Positions 25,108-34,743 are shown, counted from the first letter of the stretch. The stretch: 64,000 nt of DNA from a bacterium 1xD42-87 (GCA_003611805.1 RAYM01000027.1:1-64000), one strand, 5' to 3'. The notes: generated by a model not told the origin, from the letters alone. Translations and numbers: made by a program.

Positions 25108-27141
25108 TTAGCTCCTTGTTTTCAGAATTTTCAGCGCGAAATCGCTGCGGTCCAGCGAAAAATTCGGATTGTAATAGGGATCACCCTTCGCCAGCAGCTC
25201 CTTCCACCGCTCTCTGAACAGTGCCGCCTCCTTCTCGTAGCGTCCGGCGTTCTCTCCCACCAGATCCGTCCCGCGGGAAGCCGACTCATAATGATACAGC
25301 TCCGCAAAAGGTGTAAACACGTTCACCCGTCCCGTCTTCCACGCGCGGACGCACAGATCCACGTCATTCAAAGCCACAGTAAACCTCACATCGAGCCCGC
25401 CAAGCTCCTCGTACAATGCTTTTCTCATCATCAGACAGGCACCCGTCACAGCCATCACGTTCTGGGCATAGCAGAGCCTCCCCATATAGCCGAGATTCTG
25501 ATGGTCAACACGGTAATGGCTGTGCCCCGCCGTCCGATGCGCTCCAAGCCCCAGAACCACACCGGCATGCTGGATGGTTCTGTCCTCATAGTAGAGCTTT
25601 GCACCGACCGCGCCCACATCCTTTCGCTGCGCATACATCAGCATCTCCTCGATCCAATCCGGCGTTATGACGCTGGTGTCATTATTCAAAAGCAGCACAT
25701 ATTCACCCTTTGCCTGAGAGACCCCGAAATTATTGATTCTCGAGTAGTTAAAGTCTCCCTCGTAATGGATGACCCTGATGGCATGGTTTTCCTGTATCTG
25801 CTTGTAATATATAAAGATTTCCTCAGAAACACTGTTATTCTCCACCACGATAATTTCATAATTGTCGTACGTACTGCGTTCTAATATAGAAGAAAGGCAG
25901 CGCATCAGATCCTCAAGGTGGTCTTTATTCGGGATGATAATGGATACTTTCGGATTTCCCAGAATCTCGTATTTGATCTGGAAAATCGTCTCAAATGCCT
26001 TCGTGGACGTAATCTCAAAATTTTTAAAGCCCAACGCTTTCAGATGAGACGCCACCGCCCCTTTCGCCGCCTCAATGGCATAACTCTTCGCGCTGATGTC
26101 GGAAGCCACGCTGCCCGCATGGGAACGCCAGTAATACAACAATTTCGGAACATGCACCACACACTTTGCGCGGGCGGTAAGCCGCAGGATCATGTCGTGG
26201 TCCTGACTGCCGTCAAACTCGGAGCGGAACAGCTCCGTCCCGTCCAGAAGGCGTCTCGCAAAAGCGCTGAAATGGCAGATATAGTTGTTTGCCCGCAGAT
26301 TGTCCGGCGCGTAATCCGGCTTGAAATGCAGGGTAATCATGTCATCTATGGTTCCGCTGCCTTTGAACGTCGCCTCGTCACAGTAGATATAGTCCGCGCC
26401 TTTTTCGCAGATCACTTTCATATACTCATAAAGAACGCTCGGATGCAGCACGTCGTCATGGTCAAAAAGCGCGATGTAATTTCCCGAAGACATGGACAGG
26501 CATGCGTTGGTATTGCCGGAAATACCCTCGTTTTTCGCCAGTTTCTTATACACGATCCGGCAGTAGAGACTGCTGCTTGGACGAAGATACTGCTTATCCT
26601 TCTCCATGTATTCCCGGCAGATCTGCTCCACATAAGCGTGCTCTTCATCCGAGCCATCCGCCAGACACAGCTCCCAGCCCTCGTAAGTCTGGCCCATGAC
26701 GGACTCTATTGCCTGCCGCAGAAACTTCTCCGGCGTATTGTAAAGCGGCATAAGGATACTGAATTTGACCTCCCTGTCAAACTTATAGAGGCGCTGTCTC
26801 GCCGCCTCCTCAATCTCCGGGAAGCTTGCCGACCCGTGCTGCGACCTTGCCTGCCGTTCAATCATCTTAGCGTTCAGCTTGCGGACAATCTCCTTAAGGC
26901 TCCCGTAATAGCCGAGACGTTCCTTCACCCGGACAATCTTGTGAAAGAGCATGCGGAGCGGCTTGGACACGCGCCAGAGAAAACTTCCCTTGATACCATC
27001 CAGTTTACCCTCCGTCTGCGCCTTGTTATACTGCGCCTCCGAAAGCTTTTTCGTGAGCGCGCGTCCCCGGCTTTTCTCTCCCAGATATGCCTCCTTATAA
27101 AAGCGGAGCGCCTCCGTCTCCGTCATCCCTTTTTTATCCAT
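25108..27141 (-). CDS. Two-domain family 2 glycosyltransferase
   Basis: 677 residues from the ATG at 27141 (AAAGGA five bases upstream; the frame extends five codons further). Helical start (1-120), then GT2 domain one (about 130-375): FSILMPLYNTPEKFL, NEGISGNTNACL, ALFDHDDVLHP, YCDEATFK, NNYICHFSAF, HVPKLLYYWR. GT2 domain two (about 400-650): VSIIIPNKDHLEDL, VVENNSVSEE, FNYSRINNFG, LLLNNDTSVITPDW, VTGACLMMRKALYEELGG, NDVDLCVRAWKTG. Both have intact metal sites, so one protein may add two different sugars, as in bifunctional O-antigen and rhamnan polymerases. Cytosolic. It follows the next gene by 34 bases in one operon. Confidence 0.88.
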   Translation of the reverse strand: MDKKGMTETEALRFYKEAYLGEKSRGRALTKKLSEAQYNKAQTEGKLDGIKGSFLWRVSKPLRMLFHKIVRVKERLGYYGSLKEIVRKLNAKMIERQARSQHGSASFPEIEEAARQRLYKFDREVKFSILMPLYNTPEKFLRQAIESVMGQTYEGWELCLADGSDEEHAYVEQICREYMEKDKQYLRPSSSLYCRIVYKKLAKNEGISGNTNACLSMSSGNYIALFDHDDVLHPSVLYEYMKVICEKGADYIYCDEATFKGSGTIDDMITLHFKPDYAPDNLRANNYICHFSAFARRLLDGTELFRSEFDGSQDHDMILRLTARAKCVVHVPKLLYYWRSHAGSVASDISAKSYAIEAAKGAVASHLKALGFKNFEITSTKAFETIFQIKYEILGNPKVSIIIPNKDHLEDLMRCLSSILERSTYDNYEIIVVENNSVSEEIFIYYKQIQENHAIRVIHYEGDFNYSRINNFGVSQAKGEYVLLLNNDTSVITPDWIEEMLMYAQRKDVGAVGAKLYYEDRTIQHAGVVLGLGAHRTAGHSHYRVDHQNLGYMGRLCYAQNVMAVTGACLMMRKALYEELGGLDVRFTVALNDVDLCVRAWKTGRVNVFTPFAELYHYESASRGTDLVGENAGRYEKEAALFRERWKELLAKGDPYYNPNFSLDRSDFALKILKTRS

Positions 27142-27175
27142 ATCGTTCCTTTCCATGGAAGTACTTTTCGCGTTT

Positions 27176-29572
27176 TTAAACCGTCAGCGTGCTCTCGGAC
27201 CATGCCACAAAGCCCATCCCCGGTTCAGTCCCGCTTGATGCTTCCGTCTCCACGAGCATACCAACACGGTATTCTCCCTGCGACAGCTCTTCCCGCCGCA
27301 GACGCAGAACAAATCCCGCAAGCCCGACGTTTTTTTCATGCGGCAGGATTGCCTCCACATCCGCCCTGTGCCAGTCCTTCGGAGCTGCCAGATAGCCTGC
27401 GCCGTCGGTTCTTTGCAAAATCACTTTCCGCCCGAACGCCGCGTTATCCACGCCGGGAATATAGTTCCATCCCATAATCCACAGGATATCCGGCTCATCG
27501 GAAAGTATCTTATGCTGCGGTCCGGCGAGATCCACCGTGAGCCGCAATACATCCCGCCCTGCCTTTTTCAGCAGTTTGCGCAGGAGATGTTTTGGCAAAA
27601 ACGACGCTTCCTGCACACAGAGATGATCCTCATGTGGGTACTTATAATTACACATGTAATTGGAAGCATTATCAATCAAATCCTTATGGTAAAAGGGATC
27701 TTCGCCCCGAAGCTGCGGATGCCGTTCATAAAGCGCCTCCTTCTCCGCGAGGAGCCTTTCCCACTTTCCGTCATTCTGCTCGTCCAGACCACGGCTTAAG
27801 GACTCATGGTGATAGAGAACCGCGTCATTTCTCTGCACGTTGACATAGCCTGCCTCCAACAGCTTAAAACAGAGATCCACATCGTTGTAGGCAACCGGCA
27901 GACTCTCGTCCATGCCTCCCACTTTCTCATATTTTTTCCGCAATACCATCAGGCAGGCGCCCGTCACCGCCGCCACATTGTAGGTAACCCGGTTTCTGCC
28001 GAAATAGTAATCCTCCTCGTCGGGGAAAGTAACGAGTTTATGGGAAGGACCGATTTTCAGATTGGTGACACCTGCATGCTGGATGTTTTCCGTACCCGCA
28101 TACCACAGCTTCGCCCCGACGGCTCCCACATGGGGCAGAAGCGCCTGTCCTGCCATACGTTCCAGCCAGCTTCCCTCTATAATTTCTATGTCATCGTTCA
28201 TCAGAAGAATCAGATCGCCCTTCGCCTTCCTTTCACCCAGATTGCACATCTTTGAAAAATTAAACGGCATCGGCTCATAAACATAAGTAAAACCATATGT
28301 TCTCTGCAGCGTCTCCATCTTTTCCCTGTTTTCTTCGCTGCTGCCATTGTCCACCACAATCCATTCATAAAAACGGTACCGCGTTTTTTCCTTAAAAGAA
28401 CGTAGACACTTCTCCAGGACCCCGGGATGGTCTTTCGACAGAATAATCACGGAAACTACGCGGTGGGGCGCAATCGCCGTATTTTCACTGCCCGACCGGG
28501 TGCACCGCTCCCTGCCGGAAACAGAAGTGTCATAGATCAGATGATAGATATCCGGATCAGCGCCCTGCTTAAGCACACCGCGACCACCCCTGCGCAGCAG
28601 CATATCTTCCTTGAGCGTCACATATTTGGAAGACGCGCCCGTCAGGAAACGACCTTCGGCAAGCTCCTTTTTCAGCTGCTTCCGCACCACGGAAAACCGT
28701 TCTTCCGCAGAGACATCCTGCTTTACCCCGGTCATCTCCCCCTCCGCGGGGCAATAACTCCTGTGATAGAGGATAGAATCGAGATGCCCGATCGCCGCCT
28801 GTCTTCTCTTAAAATTCCCCGCCGAAAGCTCCTCGATCTTCTCCTCCAGACGCAGACACAGCTCATAGAATCCAAGGTCGGGATCCTTCATGCTCACCAT
28901 CCGATAGCTCATACTGTCAAGCACACCGACCCGGACCGCCACAAAATGCCCCCAGTACTGGAATGCAAGAAGGGTATCCGGGGAGTATGCCGGCTTAAAC
29001 CACGGCTCCATCCGCTTCGTCAGGTCCTCCCAATAAAAATCTTCATCCGCATAAGCCAGCAGACACGCGCTGTTCTGGGCAAAGAAAGACCGCACCGCAG
29101 AAAACACATGGGGGGCAAGAAGTCCGTCGCCATAAGTCAGAATGCGGACATCCGTCCCGGGCACGGCAATTTCCCGAAACCCCTGCACCACAATTGGCTC
29201 GGCGGAATCCATAACGTCCGTATTTTTATTTTCACATTCTGCAATCCACTGCTGATAAGGATTCGACTGCTTTCGGAGCGTCTCTTCGTAAGCATGGTTT
29301 TTCTCCTCCGAAACCCGAATCTTCGACAGGCTTTCCTCCGAAACCGGCGTTCCCTTTATCCTTCTTACCATGCCCCGCATTGGAGCCGAAGCTTTCGCCG
29401 ACATCCGGTATAGTGGATTGGAACAAATGCGGTTCAAATTATCCTGCAGATCCGCCTGCCGTCTTTCCGCATCCGCAATGCGCCCTGCCATCTGGGTATT
29501 CCTTTTTCGCTCCTCCTCGTATACCGCCATATAATACGCCACCCAGTCGAAGCGGTTTTTTCCTATGCTCAT
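27176..29572 (-). CDS. Large family 2 glycosyltransferase with degenerate first domain
   Basis: 798 residues. The second half is an intact GT2 domain (about 372-640): VVSVIILSKDHPGVLEKCL, VVDNGSSEENREK, MNDDIEIIEGSW, VTGACLMVLRKKYEKVGG and NDVDLCFKLLEAG. The first half keeps only the back end of a GT2 domain: AYADEDFYW, WFKPAYSPDTLLAFQYWG-HF, aligning with the neighbouring two-domain enzyme, but lacks the nucleotide-binding opening. The C-terminal ~130 residues (670-798) look like a beta-sandwich and are of unknown role. Start overlaps the upstream stop as TGATG, so translation is coupled to the methyltransferase-kinase gene. Confidence 0.85.
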   Translation of the reverse strand: MSIGKNRFDWVAYYMAVYEEERKRNTQMAGRIADAERRQADLQDNLNRICSNPLYRMSAKASAPMRGMVRRIKGTPVSEESLSKIRVSEEKNHAYEETLRKQSNPYQQWIAECENKNTDVMDSAEPIVVQGFREIAVPGTDVRILTYGDGLLAPHVFSAVRSFFAQNSACLLAYADEDFYWEDLTKRMEPWFKPAYSPDTLLAFQYWGHFVAVRVGVLDSMSYRMVSMKDPDLGFYELCLRLEEKIEELSAGNFKRRQAAIGHLDSILYHRSYCPAEGEMTGVKQDVSAEERFSVVRKQLKKELAEGRFLTGASSKYVTLKEDMLLRRGGRGVLKQGADPDIYHLIYDTSVSGRERCTRSGSENTAIAPHRVVSVIILSKDHPGVLEKCLRSFKEKTRYRFYEWIVVDNGSSEENREKMETLQRTYGFTYVYEPMPFNFSKMCNLGERKAKGDLILLMNDDIEIIEGSWLERMAGQALLPHVGAVGAKLWYAGTENIQHAGVTNLKIGPSHKLVTFPDEEDYYFGRNRVTYNVAAVTGACLMVLRKKYEKVGGMDESLPVAYNDVDLCFKLLEAGYVNVQRNDAVLYHHESLSRGLDEQNDGKWERLLAEKEALYERHPQLRGEDPFYHKDLIDNASNYMCNYKYPHEDHLCVQEASFLPKHLLRKLLKKAGRDVLRLTVDLAGPQHKILSDEPDILWIMGWNYIPGVDNAAFGRKVILQRTDGAGYLAAPKDWHRADVEAILPHEKNVGLAGFVLRLRREELSQGEYRVGMLVETEASSGTEPGMGFVAWSESTLTV

Positions 29573-31758
29573 CAGTTAAACAATCCCCTTTTCTGCAAGT
29601 GTTTCATGGTTTCCGCCGGCATCGCGGTCACCTCCATGACCGCCTCCAGATGATTTTCCTCCTCGGAGGGCAGCCCCCAGAGAGAAAGCGTAATATTAGG
29701 ATCATCCGTGGGAAAAGCATAGGTGTCCTCCCCGATCTTAAACCCATTCATCTGAAGCTGTTTCCCTTTCAGCGGAATCTCCGCGCCGTTCCAGCTGATC
29801 CGCCTGATATAAATAACACAGGAATGGCTTCCCGGATCAATCCGCACCGCGCTTCTTCCTCTCGGAATGCAAACGGAAAGTTCCACTGTACTTTCTCCGG
29901 TGCGCAGCACCTGTTCCCCATCCTCCTCCGGGAAAAAGGACTGTTCCTCAAGGAATCCCTTCCCCGTGTCCTCATAGATCTGTATGCGGTTGTTTGAAGA
30001 TTTACTTCTCAGCCCCTCACAGAAATCTGTCAGCGTGTAAACAGGCTGATCAATCGCCTCTCTGATCTCCGCCATGGAAAGCCGTTTTCCCGTCACATAT
30101 TTCTGAAACTTCATCTCCTGCCTGCGGTACTGTTCCGCTTCTGCCGATCCGATTTTTAGCTTGTCCATTATTAAATCTGGATTTAAGCAGTTTCTCTTTT
30201 CGTCTTCCAACAGATAACAGTAGAGCGCGCGAAATGCAATTTCCCTCGTTTCAACAGTCCTGTCAAAAGTCCATTCGCAGTCAATCAATCCCCATTTTTT
30301 TTCATCTAAATAACAATCGATATTGAATTTCCCGCTTTGCGCATCTTTTCCATCACGCATGTTACTTTCTTGTGAAATCAACAAATTCGCGAATATCAAG
30401 TCATAATCCGCGACTTCCTTTTCTTCACCCCAGGAGATCCGTTTCAGATACTCTTCAAACAGGCTGTGGAAACCTTCCAGATCATTTTTCTCCAAACACT
30501 CATCCAGTATTTCTTCCAGCGTCCTTCCTTCCAAAAATTTAATCGAAATATAAGGTGTGCCATCCGCCATTCTTTCCAATTTACATTCATTGACTTCCAG
30601 AAGGCTTCCCTCATACCGTTCAGTCAGCTTTTCATATGCCGCGGCTGTAGCTTCTATATGTTTCCACGCCGTTTTTGATAGCGGATGTTTTTCTATCCTC
30701 CTGCCAAATCCCGTGCTTCTCTGCAGAGTTTTAATCTGAAATTCTTCCCTTCTGTCATTAGAATACTTCACATACTCCTCCGACAGCGCCGGTCCCAGAA
30801 GGAGCATATAGGAATTTGAAAAGAGCGGGAACTGTTTTTCTTTCAAAATCGTATTAAAAACACGTTTTTCATCAAAGAGCTGTATCCTGTCGCGGTCAAA
30901 ATTGCGCATGTTATTTGATAATTCCCCCCGCTTCGGAAGCCTTCTGTCAGAATAAAGGGTCGTCATAAACTTATAGTCCGGATAGGGATAATACATCTGC
31001 ATTTCCGAAAAACCGCATCGTTTCGCAGTCGCAAGCAGCCCATCCGCAGTAAAGGTGCGTACCACGCCGCCCTCCGGGTAATCCTCAATACCACTGAAAT
31101 ATGTGCCCAGATGGTCTTCCCTGCACCCTGCCCAGTATTTCAGTCCGAACTTATTCTCTATGGCAATGGCGATATGCCCGCCCGGTTTCAAATGTTTCTC
31201 AATAATCCGCAGGAAATCATCGTAGGGCGTCTCGGAATCAATATACGCCTGCGCGTACTCAAAGACGCCGATCAGACAGATATAATCGTAATCTTCCGGC
31301 AAATCCGGCTCCACATCCTGAAAATTCCCCACATGGATCGTCACGTTGTCCGCCTCCATATGGCGGTAGGCATTAATCATACTCCTCTTTTTGGAGAGTT
31401 CCACACAGGTCACTTCCCCGGCACGCCTCGACAGCGCCCCCGTAATCGCGCCACAGCCCGAGCCGACTTCCAGCACCTTCATGGCACGGTTGATAGGCAG
31501 CCACTCCACGATATTCTCCCGAAGCGGTGAAAGGTGGTACAAAATCTCCCAGCTCTTCCTCTCCTCGATGATTCTCCGATACTCCACTTCCGCACAGTCC
31601 CTTGCAATCGCGAGAAGTTCATCCTCAACCTCCCCGTCGCAATACAGGTCTTCACCGGGATATTTTGTTAAATCTAATTTTATTTTTCCTATTTTCTCTA
31701 TTTTGTCTTCCGGCATATCCTGTCCCTCTCCATACAGCGCTATCGGCTCTTTTCTCAT
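29572..31758 (-). CDS. SAM methyltransferase fused to a kinase-like domain (WbdD-like architecture)
   Basis: 728 residues in three parts. Residues ~60-270: class I methyltransferase with motif I KVLEVGSGCGAITG (94-107), acidic VTCVELS and YDYICLIGVFEY. Residues ~330-520: a protein-kinase/aminoglycoside-kinase-like fold; FQIKT may hold the ATP lysine, YDLIFANLL gives D453-x4-N458 (as HxDxxxxN without the His), and LIDCEW gives the metal Asp493. Residues ~600-728: predicted beta domain. In Gram-negative WbdD the same order caps the glycan end and sets chain length before export by a Wzt with a glycan-binding tail; such a Wzt lies 380 bases upstream. The function is inferred from architecture and context. 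Coupled to the next gene (TGATG). Confidence 0.75.
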   Translation of the reverse strand: MRKEPIALYGEGQDMPEDKIEKIGKIKLDLTKYPGEDLYCDGEVEDELLAIARDCAEVEYRRIIEERKSWEILYHLSPLRENIVEWLPINRAMKVLEVGSGCGAITGALSRRAGEVTCVELSKKRSMINAYRHMEADNVTIHVGNFQDVEPDLPEDYDYICLIGVFEYAQAYIDSETPYDDFLRIIEKHLKPGGHIAIAIENKFGLKYWAGCREDHLGTYFSGIEDYPEGGVVRTFTADGLLATAKRCGFSEMQMYYPYPDYKFMTTLYSDRRLPKRGELSNNMRNFDRDRIQLFDEKRVFNTILKEKQFPLFSNSYMLLLGPALSEEYVKYSNDRREEFQIKTLQRSTGFGRRIEKHPLSKTAWKHIEATAAAYEKLTERYEGSLLEVNECKLERMADGTPYISIKFLEGRTLEEILDECLEKNDLEGFHSLFEEYLKRISWGEEKEVADYDLIFANLLISQESNMRDGKDAQSGKFNIDCYLDEKKWGLIDCEWTFDRTVETREIAFRALYCYLLEDEKRNCLNPDLIMDKLKIGSAEAEQYRRQEMKFQKYVTGKRLSMAEIREAIDQPVYTLTDFCEGLRSKSSNNRIQIYEDTGKGFLEEQSFFPEEDGEQVLRTGESTVELSVCIPRGRSAVRIDPGSHSCVIYIRRISWNGAEIPLKGKQLQMNGFKIGEDTYAFPTDDPNITLSLWGLPSEEENHLEAVMEVTAMPAETMKHLQKRGLFN

Positions 31759-32138
31759 ATTCTTCTTTTCTTATTTCCAAAATCCGCCTGTTTACTACAT
31801 TTATACCGCATGATATTTTATTTTCTTTATAAAATAACAACATGTTGCAAATTTCCGTATCCGTCCAAGCCACTCTTTCGCTGCTTCGGATTTTTAAAGC
31901 CTGTTTAAATCTTCTAAGCCAAACTGTTATCACTGACTCAGGTTCTTTGCAAATCCATTCGTTTACCAGCCATCTTTTGTGCTAAATAACGCAAGATATT
32001 TATTCTTTCCGCGCAAAATTCTATTTTTCCAACCCAATCCTTCATAAAATAACGCTTATGGTTCATGCGGAAGCGCGGCACCAGAGGATATCTGCCTGCC
32101 ACAGCGTCCGCTTATATATAACGCCTGCTATCGAATCA
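31759..32138. other. 380-base gap with no gene
   Basis: AT-rich between the Wzt-like gene and the methyltransferase-kinase gene. I see no convincing frame; open stretches here are short, without ribosome binding sites. TTGCAA-17-TAACAG on the minus strand near 31926-31954 is a weak promoter candidate. No strong hairpin. Confidence 0.4.
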
Positions 32139-33461
32139 CTATTTTACAGTAACTATCGAGTTCATATCATAAAACCCCACCGTATCCTTATCCGAAATCA
32201 CTGTCACGTTAAGCACGTCATACAGCCTGTGATACACCGTGAAATCATCCTCCTCATACCCGGTCACGCCAAGAGAAAGCAGATAATCGCCACCCTGCAG
32301 GTTCATGTCCTGCGTAAAGGTAATTTCCTTCGCTTCCCCGGCTTCCACAGACTCCAGAAAAGCCTTCTCAAACATCGTATTAGTACCCGTGATCTCCGTC
32401 CCCCGCACATTCTTGATCGTAAACGCGAAAATAGGTGCGGCAATCCTCTCCGTCATCTCCACGCGCATGTGAATGGAAAAGGAACTACCCTTTAAAATGG
32501 CGGAAGTTTTTGTCCCCTTCTCATCTGTAATATAGTATTCCGTAATCTGCGCCTTTTTAGAACCGTACTCCAAAAGCTCCGGGTTTTCGGCACAGCCGCC
32601 ATCTCTGTCTTCGTCTGTCCCCGCCTTTCCTTTCAGCTTACTGCCGTCCACACCTTTCGCCGCCATCGCGCGAAGCTGTTCATCGTCAAGCAGACGCTCT
32701 CCCTCCGCTTCCGGCGGCGTATACTGCCCCACAAGCACCTGCTTGTATGTGTCTATCATCTGCTTGGGCATACCTTCCCCCAGCTTAATGCCCTGATTTA
32801 AAAGCACCACACGGTCGCAGTATTTGCTGATACTGCTCAGGTCATGGCTGACAAACACAATCGTCTTGCCCATCTCCTTAAATTCTTCAAATTTATGGTA
32901 ACATTTTGCCTGAAAAAAAACATCGCCCACCGAAAGCGCTTCGTCCACTATAAGAATCTCCGGGTCGATATTGATCGCAACCGCAAAGGCAAGCCGCACG
33001 AACATGCCGCTGGAATAGGTTTTCGCCGGCTGGTACACATAGTCCCCGATATCTGCAAATGCCAAAATTTCATCCAGTTTCTGGTCAATCTCCTTTTTGG
33101 AAAAGCCGATCATCGTGCCGTTCAGATAAATATTATCAATGCCGTTATATTCCATATTGAAACCGGCGCCAAGCTCCAGCAGCGCCGAGATACGCCCGTT
33201 GACCTCCACCTCGCCGGCCGTCGGTGAAAGAACGCCTGTTATTATTTTTAGAATCGTGGATTTCCCGGAACCGTTTGTGCCAATGATCCCCACGCATTCC
33301 CCCTGTCTTATGGTCATGTTGACGCCCTTTAGGGCACGGTGCTCCGTATGGTGCTTTCCACGCCCGATATGCAGCGCCTCCTTGAGCCTGTCAGAGGGCT
33401 TGTCGTAGAGCTTATACACTTTTTCGAGGTCCGTAACCCTGATCGCGATATCATTTTCCAT
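32139..33461 (-). CDS. Polysaccharide ABC exporter ATPase with C-terminal glycan-binding domain (Wzt-like)
   Basis: ATPase of an ABC exporter for lipid-linked polysaccharide (440 aa). ATPase domain (about 1-240): Walker A GTNGSGKSTILKI, signature YSSGMFVRLAFA, Walker B EILIVDEALSVGD, H-loop FVSHD. After a K/E/D-rich linker, residues ~300-440 form a beta-sandwich of the Wzt-C type (AQITEYYITDEKG, FAFTIKNVRGTEITGTNT, LSLGVTGYEEDDFTVYHRLYD). In E. coli O8/O9a this domain reads the capped glycan end. TagH of teichoic-acid exporters has a different tail. Good GAGGAAATGAATC start. Partner permease lies upstream. Confidence 0.92.
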   Translation of the reverse strand: MENDIAIRVTDLEKVYKLYDKPSDRLKEALHIGRGKHHTEHRALKGVNMTIRQGECVGIIGTNGSGKSTILKIITGVLSPTAGEVEVNGRISALLELGAGFNMEYNGIDNIYLNGTMIGFSKKEIDQKLDEILAFADIGDYVYQPAKTYSSGMFVRLAFAVAINIDPEILIVDEALSVGDVFFQAKCYHKFEEFKEMGKTIVFVSHDLSSISKYCDRVVLLNQGIKLGEGMPKQMIDTYKQVLVGQYTPPEAEGERLLDDEQLRAMAAKGVDGSKLKGKAGTDEDRDGGCAENPELLEYGSKKAQITEYYITDEKGTKTSAILKGSSFSIHMRVEMTERIAAPIFAFTIKNVRGTEITGTNTMFEKAFLESVEAGEAKEITFTQDMNLQGGDYLLSLGVTGYEEDDFTVYHRLYDVLNVTVISDKDTVGFYDMNSIVTVK

Positions 33462-33542
33462 GATTCATTTCCTCATATTATTCATGAGCATTGCCGCAGC
33501 TCGAATCTACGTCTTCGTTCCACTTCGGCCTGCGCTAAACGC

Positions 33543-33557
33543 ACATCCCCCGGATGT
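33543..33557. other. Small hairpin in the wzm-wzt gap
   Basis: ACATCC, three-base loop, GGATGT inside the 116-base spacer between the permease and ATPase genes. Together with several flanking GC-rich inverted patches it resembles a dispersed intergenic repeat, but only one copy is in this window. Confidence 0.3.
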
Positions 33558-33577
33558 CCAGTGCCGCTCCTTCTCGC

Positions 33578-34612
33578 TCACAGCACATCCGCAAAATGGC
33601 TGCGCAGCCTTCTGAACACCAGCGTACCGATACAGAACATACTGATTGTAAAGATCCAGAAGTATGTGGAAGAGTAAAAGTGCTCCCAAAACCATTCTTC
33701 CTCAAAAATTGCGCTTCGATAGCCGTTTACGATATAGACAAGCGGATTCAGCTTGAAAAGGGTTTTCATGTTATCGCTGGGCAGCATTTTGATATTCCAC
33801 ATAATGGGGGTCGCCCACATGCCGATCTGGAGCGCAATGCTGATCACCTGCTGCAGATCCCTGATAAAAACAACCAGAGCGCTTGTCAGGTAACTCAGCG
33901 CCAGCACAAAGAATACCAGACACAGGCTGTAATAGAGAAGCTGTACGGTATAGATGGTGGGCGTATACCCGTAGCAAACCGCAACCACCAACAGTATCCC
34001 CACAAAAAACACGTGGATAAAAGTAGCCGCAACCACCTTGATAATCGGCAGAATACTGATGTTGAACACCACTTTCTTCACCAGATAAGTATATTCCACA
34101 AGCGCCATCGTCCCCTGTGAGATCGCCTCCGAAAAATAGAACCACGGCACCAGCCCCGCCATCAGATACAATACATAGGGCGGCTCCACGCCGTCCGCAG
34201 CCACAAACGCCACCCTCGCCTGAAATACTTTGTCAAACACAATCCAGTACATAAGCACCGTCACCACAGGCTGCGCCAGCGCCCACACCATTCCCAGATA
34301 AGAACCCGCGTAACGCTTTTTGAAGTCATTCTTCGCCAGCTTCCAGATTAATCCCCGGCTCTGAAACAGTTCTACCGGAATCGTCACAATCCTGTCGTAA
34401 TAGATTGTAAATATGGTACAGGTGAAGGCAATCAGCACACAGCCGCTGACCTTCTTCATCTGCTCCGTTACCTGATCGGCAAGCGGATTGTGATGCAAAA
34501 TAAGTACAGTCGCCAAAAGCAGACCAAGCCCCCAGAATATTGCTATCGCTGCGGACTTAGGAAACCCTTTTTTCTCTGTGAAATTTTTCTCTCCCTTTTT
34601 CTTCTCACCCAT
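33578..34612 (-). CDS. Polysaccharide ABC exporter permease (Wzm/TagG-like, ABC-2)
   Basis: Membrane half of the exporter (344 aa). Two helices at the N-terminus (about 20-40 and 54-72) precede the standard ABC-2 unit, which starts at LIWKLAKNDFKKRYAGSYLG, the interfacial helix of Wzm/TagG, and has six helices, VPWFYFSEA and MWATPIMWNIKMLP with FKLNPLVYIVNGYR. The N-terminal pair is an addition to the usual ~260-residue permease. It moves undecaprenyl-linked polymer outward together with the Wzt-like ATPase. Weak AAGAAAG start signal. A palindromic repeat separates it from rfbC. Confidence 0.92.
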   Translation of the reverse strand: MGEKKKGEKNFTEKKGFPKSAAIAIFWGLGLLLATVLILHHNPLADQVTEQMKKVSGCVLIAFTCTIFTIYYDRIVTIPVELFQSRGLIWKLAKNDFKKRYAGSYLGMVWALAQPVVTVLMYWIVFDKVFQARVAFVAADGVEPPYVLYLMAGLVPWFYFSEAISQGTMALVEYTYLVKKVVFNISILPIIKVVAATFIHVFFVGILLVVAVCYGYTPTIYTVQLLYYSLCLVFFVLALSYLTSALVVFIRDLQQVISIALQIGMWATPIMWNIKMLPSDNMKTLFKLNPLVYIVNGYRSAIFEEEWFWEHFYSSTYFWIFTISMFCIGTLVFRRLRSHFADVL

Positions 34613-34634
34613 AGTATTTCTTTCTTATACCTAC

Positions 34635-34743
34635 GGTGAATGCCGCAGGCATTCTCCGATACGAGATTTTAGTAATTCCAAGTCAGCTTTGCTGACTTTG
34701 CGCGGCAGCCTTTGCTGCTAAGCTTTAGAATTACTTCTCGCAT
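34635..34743. repeat. Palindromic 3'-end element, copy 2 (end of rfbC)
   Basis: Same two-module plan as copy 1: hairpin GGTGAATGCC/GGCATTCTCC, then a palindrome from ACGAGATTTTAGTAATTC to GAATTACTTCTCGCAT with inner stems AGTCAGC-TTT-GCTGACT and GCAGCC-TTT-GCTGC. It supplies the last ~9 codons and stop of rfbC (NARSNSKA). Confidence 0.75.

Noticed and set aside
25918..27477. Open frame of 519 codons on the plus strand
   Set aside because: Antisense to the two-domain glycosyltransferase; rich in H, R and P as expected for a reverse frame; no homology seen.
31652..31933. 93-codon minus-strand frame upstream of the methyltransferase-kinase gene
   Set aside because: It overlaps the true start of that gene in another frame and has no ribosome binding site or family.
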